From Megaustenia siamemsis (taxonomy: Eukaryota; Mollusca; Gastropoda; Stylommatophora; Ariophantidae): a DNA stretch of 64,000 nucleotides. Position 1 is the stretch's first letter. Every line of letters begins with the position of its first letter. The position numbers and the translations under genes were made by a program. The notes beneath the pieces were generated by a model that made no database searches, was not told the origin of the DNA, and saw nothing but the letters and a program-made list of their open reading frames with translations. The DNA lies in assembly GCA_032433765.1 (NCBI GenBank), contig JAVIAB010000092.1, forward strand, positions 103,956,564 through 104,020,563, written 5' to 3'. Positions 1-10,767 of the stretch are shown here, one piece after another.

Positions 1-18
1 TGTGGTTTGAGCGGGGGA

Positions 19-24
19 GGCGGC
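19..24. repeat. left 6-bp target-site duplication (GGCGGC)
   Basis: GGCGGC directly precedes the first base of the palindrome and recurs in the same orientation directly after its last base. Because it is direct and not inverted, it is not part of the palindrome. Only 24 bases of left flank are available, so the flank cannot be checked further. Confidence 0.65.
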
Positions 25-712
25 AGTAGTATGAGGCGTAGGAAATAGATATTTTTTTGGAGGAGAGCTATATAAGAATTAATATGGCTATTTACAAAGA
101 AATATAGGAATTAATTATGGTTCTGGAGGTGGCTAGTGTCCAGGATAGTGGTCTGGTTGTTAGCAGACTTCATAGTTGTAGAAATGTGACGTAGGTTGTT
201 GAGTTGGTTTATAAGTACAGGGTGTTAGATGACCACCTAAGATCCTCACCCTCTCCCCCACCCCATCCTCCTCTAATTAAAGAGTAGATTGGTTAATAAG
301 TAACGGACACGGTCTCCCGCCCTTTTTTTTACAGTTATCAATAAGCATGGGGTTATTTTTCCCGCTAAAACGCTATAGACCACGCCCACTCCGGAAGCGA
401 AACTACCATATTAGGGACTAGCGACACGTTAGTTAGTTCATAGATATATTGTGTATATATACTTATAATAGTAATAAATTAATATTTATTATATCCTTGC
501 GGACGTAAATGGACCATAGTTACGAAAAAATATGAAAAAAATTCAGTAAACAATAAAAATAAATCGGCGAGTGTGATAGTGTTAAAGAATATTCTCCTTT
601 TGTCTAGAGCGAGGCCATCGGTGATCGATGAACGTACGTCCGGGCTTCGAGTAACTCTCCGCGTGGTCTCATGGCTAGACACGGCTGACTGGAATTATTG
701 ATGTATCTATCA

Positions 713-903
713 CCATCATCATGTTACATAACGGTTGGCGTAGGCGATCATGTCCTTCCACAATCTTCTATCCACAACGCATCGTAGCAGTTCTGTTGGT
801 GACTGTTGTCTATGCAATGACACAAAGCTATCCAGTATTTTCTCTCATTGTCGTCCGCGATCTCTCTTTCCTTCCATTTTTATGGTCCTCCCATGTATCT
901 ATC
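713..903 (-). pseudogene. LINE-Y 3' end fragment (left arm; mirror copy 11290-11480)
   Basis: On the minus strand this reads the extreme C-terminus of a LINE polyprotein, with a motif like LWKDMIAYANRY followed by a (GAT)n-like tail. The same ending occurs at 15703-15775, 50690-51290 and 61930-62385. It keeps no complete domain and is a 5'-truncated, inactive copy. The mirror copy in the right arm is identical apart from single bases. Confidence 0.7.
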
Positions 904-1426
904 ACATAGGTTTAAGAAATATGTTACGGTCAAGCTAAGTCCGCTAATAGACGAGATAGAGAGATCACCCCAACGATCTTAAGAGGAAAGATATGTGTAG
1001 TACATGTCAGTTGCCTCTCTGATACGTTTTATTGGTTTACTATTCACAGAGCATGTATATTTATTAACAGAACCCAAAAAAAGCCTGTGTGCGTGTTCGT
1101 GTGTGTATGTGTATATTACTCAGAGAGTAAACACAAGGAGCAGTCTTCTGATAGCTATGCTGACTGGTACAAAATGTAATGTTTTTTGATGAAGTACCCG
1201 TGTTCGTGTGTGGGTCGTAGAGCAAGTGGATGGATAGCAGGGTTTTATGGAGAGGTGATTGTGTGTTTGTGTGATTCAGTATACAAATAGCTGTATAAAT
1301 ATATATATATATTGAAGTGATAAGTGACTGGTTAGAGTGGTGACTAAGTAGATCGATCAATCGCTCACCCAATATTTCCATACACATTCATTACATCACT
1401 ATAAGTGGTTATTAATATCAGCACAC

Positions 1427-1696
1427 TTCCTGTGTGTCAACCGGTCTCATTATGAGTAAAGAATAGTGACACTGTTACCTTCCAAGCATGTCGTAAGAGG
1501 CGACTAAAGAGGTTGATCGATGACTTGACAAGCTGTCATTGTAAAAAGTATTGTTATGGGAACAGAACCATAGATTTTAGAGGCAGTGATCTCTGCAATA
1601 TGTGCCATTGTGGCATGCAAGGTTTCTGTTTTTGAGATTCTGGTTGTACCCTATGTGCCTATGTGTCTTCGGCTCGAAAGAACAATAGATAGATAG
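1427..1696 (+). mobile_element. 270-bp short retroelement with (TAGA)n tail and 13-bp TSD (mirror copy 10499-10767)
   Basis: The 13-bp direct repeat AATATCAGCACAC lies at 1414-1426 and 1697-1709 and brackets a 270-bp insert. The insert ends TTCGGCTCGAAAGAACAATAGATAGATAG. Its last bases resemble the 3' end of LINE-X (...TACGGCTCGAA followed by TAGA repeats at 20240-20265). I see no tRNA-like A/B boxes at its head, so it may be a truncated non-autonomous element mobilised by LINE-X. The mirror copy in the right arm has the same duplication at 10486-10498 and 10768-10780. Confidence 0.75.
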
Positions 1697-2234
1697 AATA
1701 TCAGCACACCGTCAGCAAAACGCTAATAAAATAAGGTAGTTATGGGTGAGACCCAGTGTGGCTAGCATAGTACATGACCACATTATTCAGTTTTTGCATC
1801 CATACGCTGTTATTGGGGAAAAAGTACTAGGAATATGTTTGTATCGATTCCCCTACAGTTCACCACCTCATTCATACGGATACAAGGCGGCTAACACATG
1901 TTATATTTGTAGTGGTAAGTTTTCTTACTGAATTGCCACTATAAACATGTCAATGATAATAACAATTCAAAGATCGAATGAAGAATATAACATAGTCTGA
2001 CCAATAAAGGGATATAATATATGTTTGAAGCTGTGACACATTATACTCCAGCATGAGTCTATGTCGGACACCGAGCTCATGTCTTATTAAACAGCCTAGG
2101 TAATTAATGTTAATCGGAGGTGAGCATTATGATAAAAAATAAAACTACATAACCAGTGACGTCATGACAGACGGTTTGTAGCAAGCAATCATGGTAGGTC
2201 AGTAGTCGATAAACATTTGTGTCTCAAACACGGT

Positions 2235-2560
2235 GCTGTTTCACGGAAACCATTGCACGTGACTGAAATTACCAATCCTGGACAGACTGATCAATCTACA
2301 AAATGAACAAGATGCGTTTTTTTTTTCTTTTTTTTTTGTCTTCTGAATTTTATAACACTGTCTCGAAACGTGCTGCGCCATTTCTTTATTATGCTCTCCA
2401 TGTGCTACAATCTGCAGCCACATTTTATGTTTCTTTCACTGATATTTAAAAAAAATTCCCTCAAGAAAGCCCTGTAAACATCCTTATATCTCAGCACCGG
2501 TCTGCCCTACGGTCTCGTTCCATCTCTAAGTATTCCAGAGCTCGTTTAACTATGTCGTCT
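2235..2560 (-). pseudogene. LINE-Z C-terminal fragment with zinc-finger-like motif (mirror copy about 9635-9960)
   Basis: The minus strand encodes a degraded LINE C-terminus. First comes a segment like LRDGTRP.GRPVLRYKDV, then a Cys-rich end CSFCRLISLSRIGNFSHV matching the CxxCGRxCxSxxGLxSHxRxC finger that closes several LINE polyproteins. A second copy of the family lies at 32055-32415 on the minus strand. Stops and frameshifts make it non-functional. Confidence 0.6.
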
Positions 2561-2574
2561 AATGTGGGTGTACT

Positions 2575-3830
2575 TAACCCAAGTATAAATAATCGGTATC
2601 TGTCTCCCATAACGAAAGCCGGCTTCCTCTCCCTCTTTAGTTAGTTTATCTATATATTTCCTCTTATCCATTTTAAGGCATCTTCCCACTTCTTTGTTAA
2701 CCTCTGTGTAAGTTTCCTGTGTCTTGGTTTTTATTTCCTCTCTTTTTGTTGTTATTTATGTCTACCTTCTTATTCTTTTCTTTCTACAATTGTATCCAGT
2801 CTCTGCTGTCATCCGTGACTTTTTCTAGCATTCTCTTGTGCTCAGCGTTTCTTCACATGTCTCTTTCCATATTTCATTTACCTGTTTCCAATAATCTTCT
2901 ATAGTTAATGTATTTTCTAGTTGAGGGAGGACATGGTATATGTATGATATTGTGACTGATGGTAGCAAACACTGCTCTGTCTCTTGCTTTGATGGTGCAG
3001 GTTGTCATAGGCTGACTTGTCCATCTTTTGATGTTATTCATCCATGTTAGTCTTGGTCTACCTCTTCCTCTTTTACCTTGTATTTTCCCCTCCAAGATTA
3101 CTTTTAGTATGCTGTTGTGTTTCTTTAACATGACCCAAAAATCGCATATGTCTTGTATTAATTGTGTTTAGCAGTTCTCTTTTCATTTTTAGTTGTTTTA
3201 ATACTTCATTGTTTGTTTTCTTCTCGTTCCATACAAGTCTACATATTCTTCTATATATCCACATTTCAAAGGCTTCATTCTCTGTTCTGTTTTCTTGTCT
3301 AAGGTCCCTGTTTCTGCACCATATAGGAATGTTGATAAGACATCATTGTGGTATTCTTATTTTTAGCCCTGATGTTATTTGCTTTGATGGTGGTATATTT
3401 ATATGGCATTAAAGTTATTTTTTTTCCCATTCTTATACTTTTGCTTATTTCAATTTTACATTTACCATCACTGGTTATACTATGTCCAAAGTAGTTGTAG
3501 TTCTGAACTGTCTCCAGGTCTATTCCTTCAATTTTTATATCCACTTGTTGGTTTTGAATATTTTCTTTGTTTATGATCATAGTTTTACTCTTTTTGATAT
3601 CCATATCTAATACATAATTATTTTTTTTTTGCTTGTCATGTTTAATTCATTAAGTAATTGTTGTAGATCTTTAGGATTTTCTGCTAGTAATACAGTATCA
3701 TCAGTATATTTTAGGTTATTGATTATCTTTCCATTAATGTTTAGGCCTGGCATTTCTGTGATGTTTTAAATATATTCTCAGTGTATAGATTGCACTAGCA
3801 CGATGATAGGATGCATCCCTGTTTTACTCC
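2575..3830 (-). pseudogene. LINE-C composite fragment: RT C-terminal part plus an upstream linker piece (mirror copy about 8365-9620)
   Basis: Read on the minus strand here, or on the plus strand at 8365-9620. The mirror copy begins near RT motif GV(K)QGC..., contains the catalytic-box variant YTDDTVLLAE (8486-8515 region), and proceeds through YNYFGHSITSDGK, ETGTLDKKTEQRIEAFEMWIYRR and GKIQGKRGRGRPRLTWM. The normal C-terminal end lies near 9295. It is followed directly by a segment resembling the linker between endonuclease and RT (EDYWKQVNEIWKETCEETL, then ETYTEVNKEV...KRDKRKY). That is the reverse of the usual order, so two LINE pieces are joined. Frameshifts show it is inactive. Confidence 0.7.
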
Positions 3831-4757
3831 TATTTTTATAAAATAGGTATCGAGTTCTCTTTGTTATATTTTATTATGGCTGTTTGCGACCTGTACACAA
3901 ATTACCTATCTCAGTCATCCTTTAAAACTGGGAACTATTGAGATGGTAATACGAGGGATCAACAACAAGATATTTTTGACAGCGTTATCTCTCATAAACT
4001 CACAGACAGCGTTACGAGTGGCATCGATAATTTGTGTGTGCGTGGAAAAGTTGAGATAGTTTAACAGCTGTTGAACGGGCTCTTTTCAATATTGGATATT
4101 CAGATGAGGCCAAAATCAAGGCTTAATCCATAATGACCGAGCTAGTGAAACACGGGATGTGCTGTTGGTGACACATGTGAAAAAGATGATGGTGTTATTG
4201 TCGAAACACCATGATGGTTGAGTGAACATGTTGTTGACATGACAGATACGGTTGTCGTTATTGTTGCTGACAACAACCATTTTTTTATTTTATTTATTTG
4301 GTGATGAGTATATGAAGGATTGTGATACCATGACAGACAGAGGTAGTTGAAACATAGTATCTCTGCGTAAATCCACGGCGTGGTACAAACTTGTAGCTAG
4401 TGGTTCTGGTGTAAGTAATGTAAAGTTTGTGTTGAGAGAGGTGTCACTGAAAATGTTGCTAGTGATGTGACTGGTGTCTGCATGGGACTGTTCCTATACA
4501 CTATCGGAACTGTGTTGTGTGTGAGATATATCATCTGAACTTCAGTTTGGATGTATCCTAGATGTGTTGAAGCGAAGAGATTTCCATCTTGCAGACACAC
4601 CTGCAAATGATCATCTTCTCCTCCAACGTTCATACACAAGGAGGAGGCTGATAGGTCTGTAATTCGTGGAGATCTTTTTTTTGTCACTTTTCTGAGTCAA
4701 GGTATGGTATGTAGAGATCTCCTCCCAACCAGATGATACCTGTCCTAAGTGTCAAAT

Positions 4758-4883
4758 ATGATTAACGAGCCTGAAAACACAGTCATCGAGGCTACGTTGT
4801 CAGCAAGCTTGAAGAAATCAATTTCGAACTCTGACATTGTCAAATACCTGAACACTGGCCTTCACCCTCATTGTAATGTTTAA
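4758..4883 (+). CDS. short unassigned ORF (41 codons) in palindrome arm, possible relic
   Basis: An ATG-initiated reading frame beginning MINEPENTVIEATLSASLKK ends at TAA. It is too short for the ORF threshold but has protein-like composition and points toward the palindrome centre, like other coding-like stretches in the inner arm. The mirror copy lies on the minus strand at about 7313-7439. No family is recognised; it may be a remnant of a larger element gene. Confidence 0.2.
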   Translation: MINEPENTVIEATLSASLKKSISNSDIVKYLNTGLHPHCNV

Positions 4884-5151
4884 GTAAGGTTTCCTGGAAT
4901 GAAATTCGGCATCTAGGGATCTTCGCACCCAACATATCCTAAGCTGTGATTGAGCTCGATGTTTTCCATCCTGTTGACGTGAAGATGATGAGCCTGTAAA
5001 TCATGGGAGCCTTGTTGTCATCTCAATGGTCTAGGTATGGTATGTATAGCCCGCCTTCCTGGTAGATAATACCTGGCTTGAGTGTCAAATTTGGTTAACG
5101 ATCATGAAAAAGGACACGATGACGGAATCCTCGGGTGGGAGGAATATCATG

Positions 5152-5527
5152 ATAAGACCATGATTAGCATGTACCATACCAACGGACGTAGACAATCATC
5201 ATCCCCGACCACATTTGTCTGTCCACTGTGCAACATATCAGGTCAGTTGTTGCGTGTTTTCCATGCCAAAACACCAAAGTATCTACCAACATCTCATTTT
5301 TTTTGTCGAACACGAGCTCACCTTCCCTATACTTTGGTAGTTGTACCAAAGGATTGGGACTGACTGTCCTTTTTTTTCATGATGTGCCCGTAAAATGTCG
5401 GTTGTTTCTTTCGACTGTTGACTAAGAGCTTTCTTTTTGTGTTGGACTCTTTTCAAAAGCTCAGGGAAACGCTCTAATACTTCTGAAAAAGTTCACATCT
5501 ATGGCCTCTAATCGTCTTTTCAATCGG
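5152..5527 (-). pseudogene. LINE-Y degraded fragment (mirror copy about 6670-7045)
   Basis: The right-arm mirror aligns by eye with 15120-15420 of LINE-Y: GAAAAGACGATTAGAGGCCA, then a frame-broken version of the IPWTAKK region, a CATCATGA...GG block, and the closing TGGTATGGTACATG. It is more decayed than the other LINE-Y copies, so it may be an old insertion in the ancestral single-arm element. Confidence 0.55.
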
Positions 5528-5809
5528 TTTCTCTGCTAATCATCGGTAAAACCACCAACCCATGTATACTTGAGTCTGACAGGCGATGCGCGAAAAATAA
5601 GAGGGAAGCAAGTGGGTATGGACGCCGTACACATACAAGACAGGATAATCTGTGGCAAAAACAAGCTAGCCACAGGTCTGATGGTGACATCTATCAAATG
5701 ATTTGACACGAACCCATCACTTTTCAACAGCAACACTTTTAAAAGTAACAGGTGAGTCGACTAAGGTATAGATAGCACACTGCCCAACACAGACTTTGTT
5801 TAGTCTACT

Positions 5810-6034
5810 GTGAAGTTAGAGATAGTGGACACGATGTACCCGAACACCAAACTGAGTTTGCCCGAGTGTCAAGACAACGCTTTGAGAAGGAGTAATGGCT
5901 TACCAGACGAAGGCGACTCCAACTTGGGTCTCTCTGAGCAATCATATTGTCAACACATCTACAATAGTTGTAATAGTGGGTTCAGAAACTATAGAGAGGG
6001 TCCACAAAAGGCGGTGTTTCGGAAAACAATTTGA
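5810..6034 (+). CDS. unassigned 66-74 aa ORF next to the palindrome centre (mirror copy 6163-6387, minus)
   Basis: The open frame runs 5804-6034. The first ATG is at 5834, giving a 66-residue product starting MYPNTKLSLPECQDNALRRS. Composition is polar with several Cys, and there is no signal peptide or membrane segment. It is the innermost ORF of each arm and both copies read toward the spacer. I recognise no family; it could be a decayed gene of the palindromic element or chance. Confidence 0.25.
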   Translation: MKLEIVDTMYPNTKLSLPECQDNALRRSNGLPDEGDSNLGLSEQSYCQHIYNSCNSGFRNYREGPQKAVFRKTI

Positions 6035-6077
6035 TTGATGTCTTGTTTTCAACCCTCTCATATATCAAGTTTTAAGG

Positions 6078-6119
6078 TAACTGGATAAACAGCTGGTGAA
6101 ACTCACTGTATCTGTCTTT
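6078..6119. other. 42-bp spacer at the palindrome centre
   Basis: The left arm ends ...TCAAGTTTTAAGG and the right arm begins CCTTAAAACTTGA.... The 42 bases between them (TAACTGGATAAACAGC...) are not palindromic and form the only asymmetric part of the element. A short unique loop is what a snap-back replication or inverted-duplication event would leave. Confidence 0.85.
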
Positions 6120-6669
6120 CCTTAAAACTTGATATATGAGAGGGTTGAAAACAAGACATCAATCAAATTGTTTTCCGAAACACCGCCTTTTGTGGACCCT
6201 CTCTATAGTTTCTGAACCCACTATTACAACTATTGTAGATGTGTTGACAATATGATTGCTCAGAGAGACCCAAGTTGGAGTCGCCTTCGTCTGGTAAGCC
6301 ATTACTCCTTCTCAAAGCGTTGTCTTGACACTCGGGCAAACTCAGTTTGGTGTTCGGGTACATCGTGTCCACTATCTCTAACTTCACAGTAGACTAAACA
6401 AAGTCTGTGTTGGGCAGTGTGCTATCTATACCTTAGTCGACTCACCTGTTACTTTTAAAAGTGTTGCTGTTGAAAAGTGATGGGTTCGTGTCAAATCATT
6501 TGATAGATGTCACCATCAGACCTGTGGCTAGCTTGTTTTTGCCACAGATTATCCTGTCTTGTATGTGTACGGCGTCCATACCCACTTGCTTCCCTCTTAT
6601 TTTTCGCGCATCGCCTGTCAGACTCAAGTATACATGGGTTGGTGGTTTTACCGATGATTAGCAGAGAAA

Positions 6670-7045
6670 CCGATTGAAAAGACGATTAGAGGCCATAGAT
6701 GTGAACTTTTTCAGAAGTATTAGAGCGTTTCCCTGAGCTTTTGAAAAGAGTCCAACACAAAAAGAAAGCTCTTAGTCAACAGTCGAAAGAAACAACCGAC
6801 ATTTTACGGGCACATCATGAAAAAAAAGGACAGTCAGTCCCAATCCTTTGGTACAACTACCAAAGTATAGGGAAGGTGAGCTCGTGTTCGACAAAAAAAA
6901 TGAGATGTTGGTAGATACTTTGGTGTTTTGGCATGGAAAACACGCAACAACTGACCTGATATGTTGCACAGTGGACAGACAAATGTGGTCGGGGATGATG
7001 ATTGTCTACGTCCGTTGGTATGGTACATGCTAATCATGGTCTTAT
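6670..7045 (+). pseudogene. LINE-Y degraded fragment (right-arm copy)
   Basis: Mirror of 5152-5527. It aligns with the LINE-Y copy at 15120-15420 through shared blocks at the start (GAAAAGACG.TTAGAGGCCA) and around TTTTGGCATGGAAAA. There are multiple frameshifts. Confidence 0.55.
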
Positions 7046-7094
7046 CATGATATTCCTCCCACCCGAGGATTCCGTCATCGTGTCCTTTTTCATG

Positions 7095-7800
7095 ATCGTT
7101 AACCAAATTTGACACTCAAGCCAGGTATTATCTACCAGGAAGGCGGGCTATACATACCATACCTAGACCATTGAGATGACAACAAGGCTCCCATGATTTA
7201 CAGGCTCATCATCTTCACGTCAACAGGATGGAAAACATCGAGCTCAATCACAGCTTAGGATATGTTGGGTGCGAAGATCCCTAGATGCCGAATTTCATTC
7301 CAGGAAACCTTACTTAAACATTACAATGAGGGTGAAGGCCAGTGTTCAGGTATTTGACAATGTCAGAGTTCGAAATTGATTTCTTCAAGCTTGCTGACAA
7401 CGTAGCCTCGATGACTGTGTTTTCAGGCTCGTTAATCATATTTGACACTTAGGACAGGTATCATCTGGTTGGGAGGAGATCTCTACATACCATACCTTGA
7501 CTCAGAAAAGTGACAAAAAAAGATCTCCACGAATTACAGACCTATCAGCCTCCTCCCTTGTGTATGAACGTTGGAGGAGAAGATGATCATTTGCAGGTGT
7601 GTCTGCAAGATGGAATCTCTTCGCTTCAACACATCTAGGATACATCCAAACTGAAGTTCAGATGATATATCTCACACACAACACAGTTCCGATAGTGTAT
7701 AGGAACAGTCCCATGCAGACACCAGTCACATCACTAGCAACATTTTCAGTGACACCTCTCTCAACACAAACTTTACATTACTTACACCAGAACCACTAGC
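7095..7800 (+). repeat. diverged 333-bp direct duplication in the right arm
   Basis: A block starting CGTTAACCAAATTTGACACT at about 7098 recurs as CGTTAATCATATTTGACACT at about 7430. Further matching pieces follow in step (TACATACCATACCT, ATTACAG, AGATGGAA...CTAGGATA). The offset is about 333 bp and the units are clearly diverged, so this is an old tandem duplication. The left arm has the mirrored pair at about 4395-5100. Confidence 0.6.
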
Positions 7801-8364
7801 TACAAGTTTGTACCACGCCGTGGATTTACGCAGAGATACTATGTTTCAACTACCTCTGTCTGTCATGGTATCACAATCCTTCACATACTCATCACCAAAT
7901 AAATAAAATAAAAAAATGGTTGTTGTCAGCAACAATAACGACAACCGTATCTGTCATGTCAACAACATGTTCACTCAACCATCATGGTGTTTCGACAATA
8001 ACACCATCATCTTTTTCACATGTGTCACCAACAGCACATCCCCGTGTTTCCACTAGCTCGGTCATTATGGATTAAGCCTTGATTTTGGCCTCATCTGAAT
8101 ATCCAATATTGAAAAGAGCCCGTTCAACAGCTGTTAAACTATCTCAACTTTTCCACGCACACACAAATTATCGATGCCACTCGTAACGCTGTCTGTGAGT
8201 TTATGAGAGATAACGCTGTCAAAAATATCTTGTTGTTGATCCCTCATATTACCATCTCAATAGTTCCCAGTTTTAAAGGATGACTGAGATAGGTAATTTG
8301 TGTACAGGTCGCAAACAGCCATAATAAAATATAACAAAGAGAACTCGATACCTATTTTATAAAA

Positions 8365-9295
8365 ATAGGAGTAAACAGGGATGCATCCTATCATCGTGCT
8401 AGTGCAATCTATACACTGAGAATATATTTAAAACATCACAGAAATGCCAGGCCTAAACATTAATGGAAAGATAATCAATAACCTAAAATATACTGATGAT
8501 ACTGTATTACTAGCAGAAAATCCTAAAGATCTACAACAATTACTTAATGAATTAAACATGACAAGCAAAAAAAAAAATAATTATGTATTAGATATGGATA
8601 TCAAAAAGAGTAAAACTATGATCATAAACAAAGAAAATATTCAAAACCAACAAGTGGATATAAAAATTGAAGGAATAGACCTGGAGACAGTTCAGAACTA
8701 CAACTACTTTGGACATAGTATAACCAGTGATGGTAAATGTAAAATTGAAATAAGCAAAAGTATAAGAATGGGAAAAAAAATAACTTTAATGCCATATAAA
8801 TATACCACCATCAAAGCAAATAACATCAGGGCTAAAAATAAGAATACCACAATGATGTCTTATCAACATTCCTATATGGTGCAGAAACAGGGACCTTAGA
8901 CAAGAAAACAGAACAGAGAATTGAAGCCTTTGAAATGTGGATATATAGAAGAATATGTAGACTTGTATGGAACGAGAAGAAAACAAACAATGAAGTATTA
9001 AAACAACTAAAAATGAAAAGAGAACTGCTAAACACAATTAATACAAGACATATGCGATTTTTGGGTCATGTTAAAAGAAACACAACAGCATACTAAAAGT
9101 AATCTTGGAGGGGAAAATACAAGGTAAAAGAGGAAGAGGTAGACCAAGACTAACATGGATGAATAACATCAAAAGATGGACAAGTCAGCCTATGACAACC
9201 TGCACCATCAAAGCAAGAGACAGAGCAGTGTTTGCTACCATCAGTCACAATATCATACATATACCATGTCCTCCCTCAACTAGAAAATACATTAA
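8365..9295 (+). pseudogene. LINE-C RT C-terminal fragment (right-arm copy)
   Basis: Reverse transcriptase of a non-LTR element from about the GxxQGC motif through the palm and thumb to the C-terminal end. The catalytic box reads YTDD. The longest open piece is 8444-8899 (151 codons), with frameshifts after it. A closely related fragment at 60395-60740 shares the block from KITLMPYKYTT... to the GKIQGK region. In the left arm the same sequence is on the minus strand. Inactive. Confidence 0.75.
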
Positions 9296-9620
9296 CTATA
9301 GAAGATTATTGGAAACAGGTAAATGAAATATGGAAAGAGACATGTGAAGAAACGCTGAGCACAAGAGAATGCTAGAAAAAGTCACGGATGACAGCAGAGA
9401 CTGGATACAATTGTAGAAAGAAAAGAATAAGAAGGTAGACATAAATAACAACAAAAAGAGAGGAAATAAAACCAAGACACAGGAAACTTACACAGAGGTT
9501 AACAAAGAAGTGGGAAGATGCCTTAAAAGGGATAAGAGGAAATATATAGATAAACTAACTAAAGAGGGAGAGGAAGCCGGCTTTCCGTTATGGGAGACAG
9601 ATACCGATTATTTATACTTG
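9296..9620 (+). pseudogene. LINE linker fragment (between endonuclease and RT) fused behind LINE-C
   Basis: Motifs EDYWKQVNEIWKETCEETL and ETYTEVNKEVGRCLKRDKRK are typical of the segment upstream of RT in LINE polyproteins, yet they lie downstream of the RT C-terminus. Stops interrupt the frame. This is either a second truncated insertion at the same spot or a rearranged element. Confidence 0.5.
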
Positions 9621-9634
9621 GGTTAAGTACACCC

Positions 9635-9960
9635 ACATTAGACGACATAGTTAAACGAGCTCTGGAATACTTAGAGATGGAACGAGACCGTAGGGCAGAC
9701 CGGTGCTGAGATATAAGGATGTTTACAGGGCTTTCTTGAGGGAATTTTTTTTAAATATCAGTGAAAGAAACATAAAATGTGGCTGCAGATTGTAGCACAT
9801 GGAGAGCATAATAAAGAAATGGCGCAGCACGTTTCGAGACAGTGTTATAAAATTCAGAAGACAAAAAAAGAAAAAAAAACGCATCTTGTTCATTTTGTAG
9901 ATTGATCAGTCTGTCCAGGATTGGTAATTTCAGTCACGTGCAATGGTTTTCCGTGAAACA
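9635..9960 (+). pseudogene. LINE-Z C-terminal fragment (right-arm copy)
   Basis: Mirror of 2235-2560, with the GRPVLRYKDV block followed by the degraded Cys-rich finger. Not functional. Confidence 0.55.
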
Positions 9961-10498
9961 GCACCGTGTTTGAGACACAAATGTTTATCGACTACTGACC
10001 TACCATGATTGCTTGCTACAACCGTCTGTCATGACGTCACTGGTTATGTAGTTTTATTTTTTATCATAATGCTCACCTCCGATTAACATTAATTACCTAG
10101 GCTGTTTAATAAGACATGAGCTCGGTGTCCGACATAGACTCATGCTGGAGTATAATGTGTCACAGCTTCAAACATATATTATATCCCTTTATTGGTCAGA
10201 CTATGTTATATTCTTCATTCGATCTTTGAATTGTTATTATCATTGACATGTTTATAGTGGCAATTCAGTAAGAAAACTTACCACTACAATATAACATGTG
10301 TTAGCCGCCTTGTATCCGTATGAATGAGGTGGTGAACTGTAGGGGAATCGATACAAACATATTCCTAGTACTTTTTCCCCAATAACAGCGTATGGATGCA
10401 AAAACTGAATAATGTGGTCATGTACTATGCTAGCCACACTGGGTCTCACCCATAACTACCTTATTTTATTAGCGTTTTGCTGACGGTGTGCTGATATT

Positions 10499-10767
10499 CT
10501 ATCTATCTATTGTTCTTTCGAGCCGAAGACACATAGGCACATAGGGTACAACCAGAATCTCAAAACAGAAACCTTGCATGCCACAATGGCACATATTGCA
10601 GAGATCACTGCCTCTAAAATCTATGGTTCTGTTCCCATAACAATACTTTTTACAATGACAGCTTGTCAAGTCATCGATCAACCTCTTTAGTCGCCTCTTA
10701 CGACATGCTTGGAAGGTAACAGTGTCACTATTCTTTACTCATAATGAGACCGGTTGACACACAGGAA
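10499..10767 (-). mobile_element. short retroelement, right-arm copy of 1427-1696
   Basis: Same element in reverse orientation, bracketed by GTGTGCTGATATT at 10486-10498 and 10768-10780, the complement of the left-arm duplication. Confidence 0.75.

Larger units (their letters stand above)
25..6077 (+). repeat. left arm of palindrome
   Basis: This arm is the reverse complement of 6120-12167. It contains minus-strand LINE pieces (about 713-903, 2235-3830, 5152-5527), a plus-strand short retroelement (1427-1696) and an inner part (about 3930-6034) with coding-like stretches on the plus strand. Coordinates map to the other arm as roughly 12193 minus x near the tips and 12197 minus x near the centre, so only a few net bases differ. 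Confidence 0.9.

Noticed and set aside
5536..5736. 66-codon minus-strand ORF in the left arm and its mirror copy 6461-6661
   Set aside because: Presence in both arms only reflects the palindrome, and the opposite strand also has an open frame here; no domain supports either, so it was not called as a gene.
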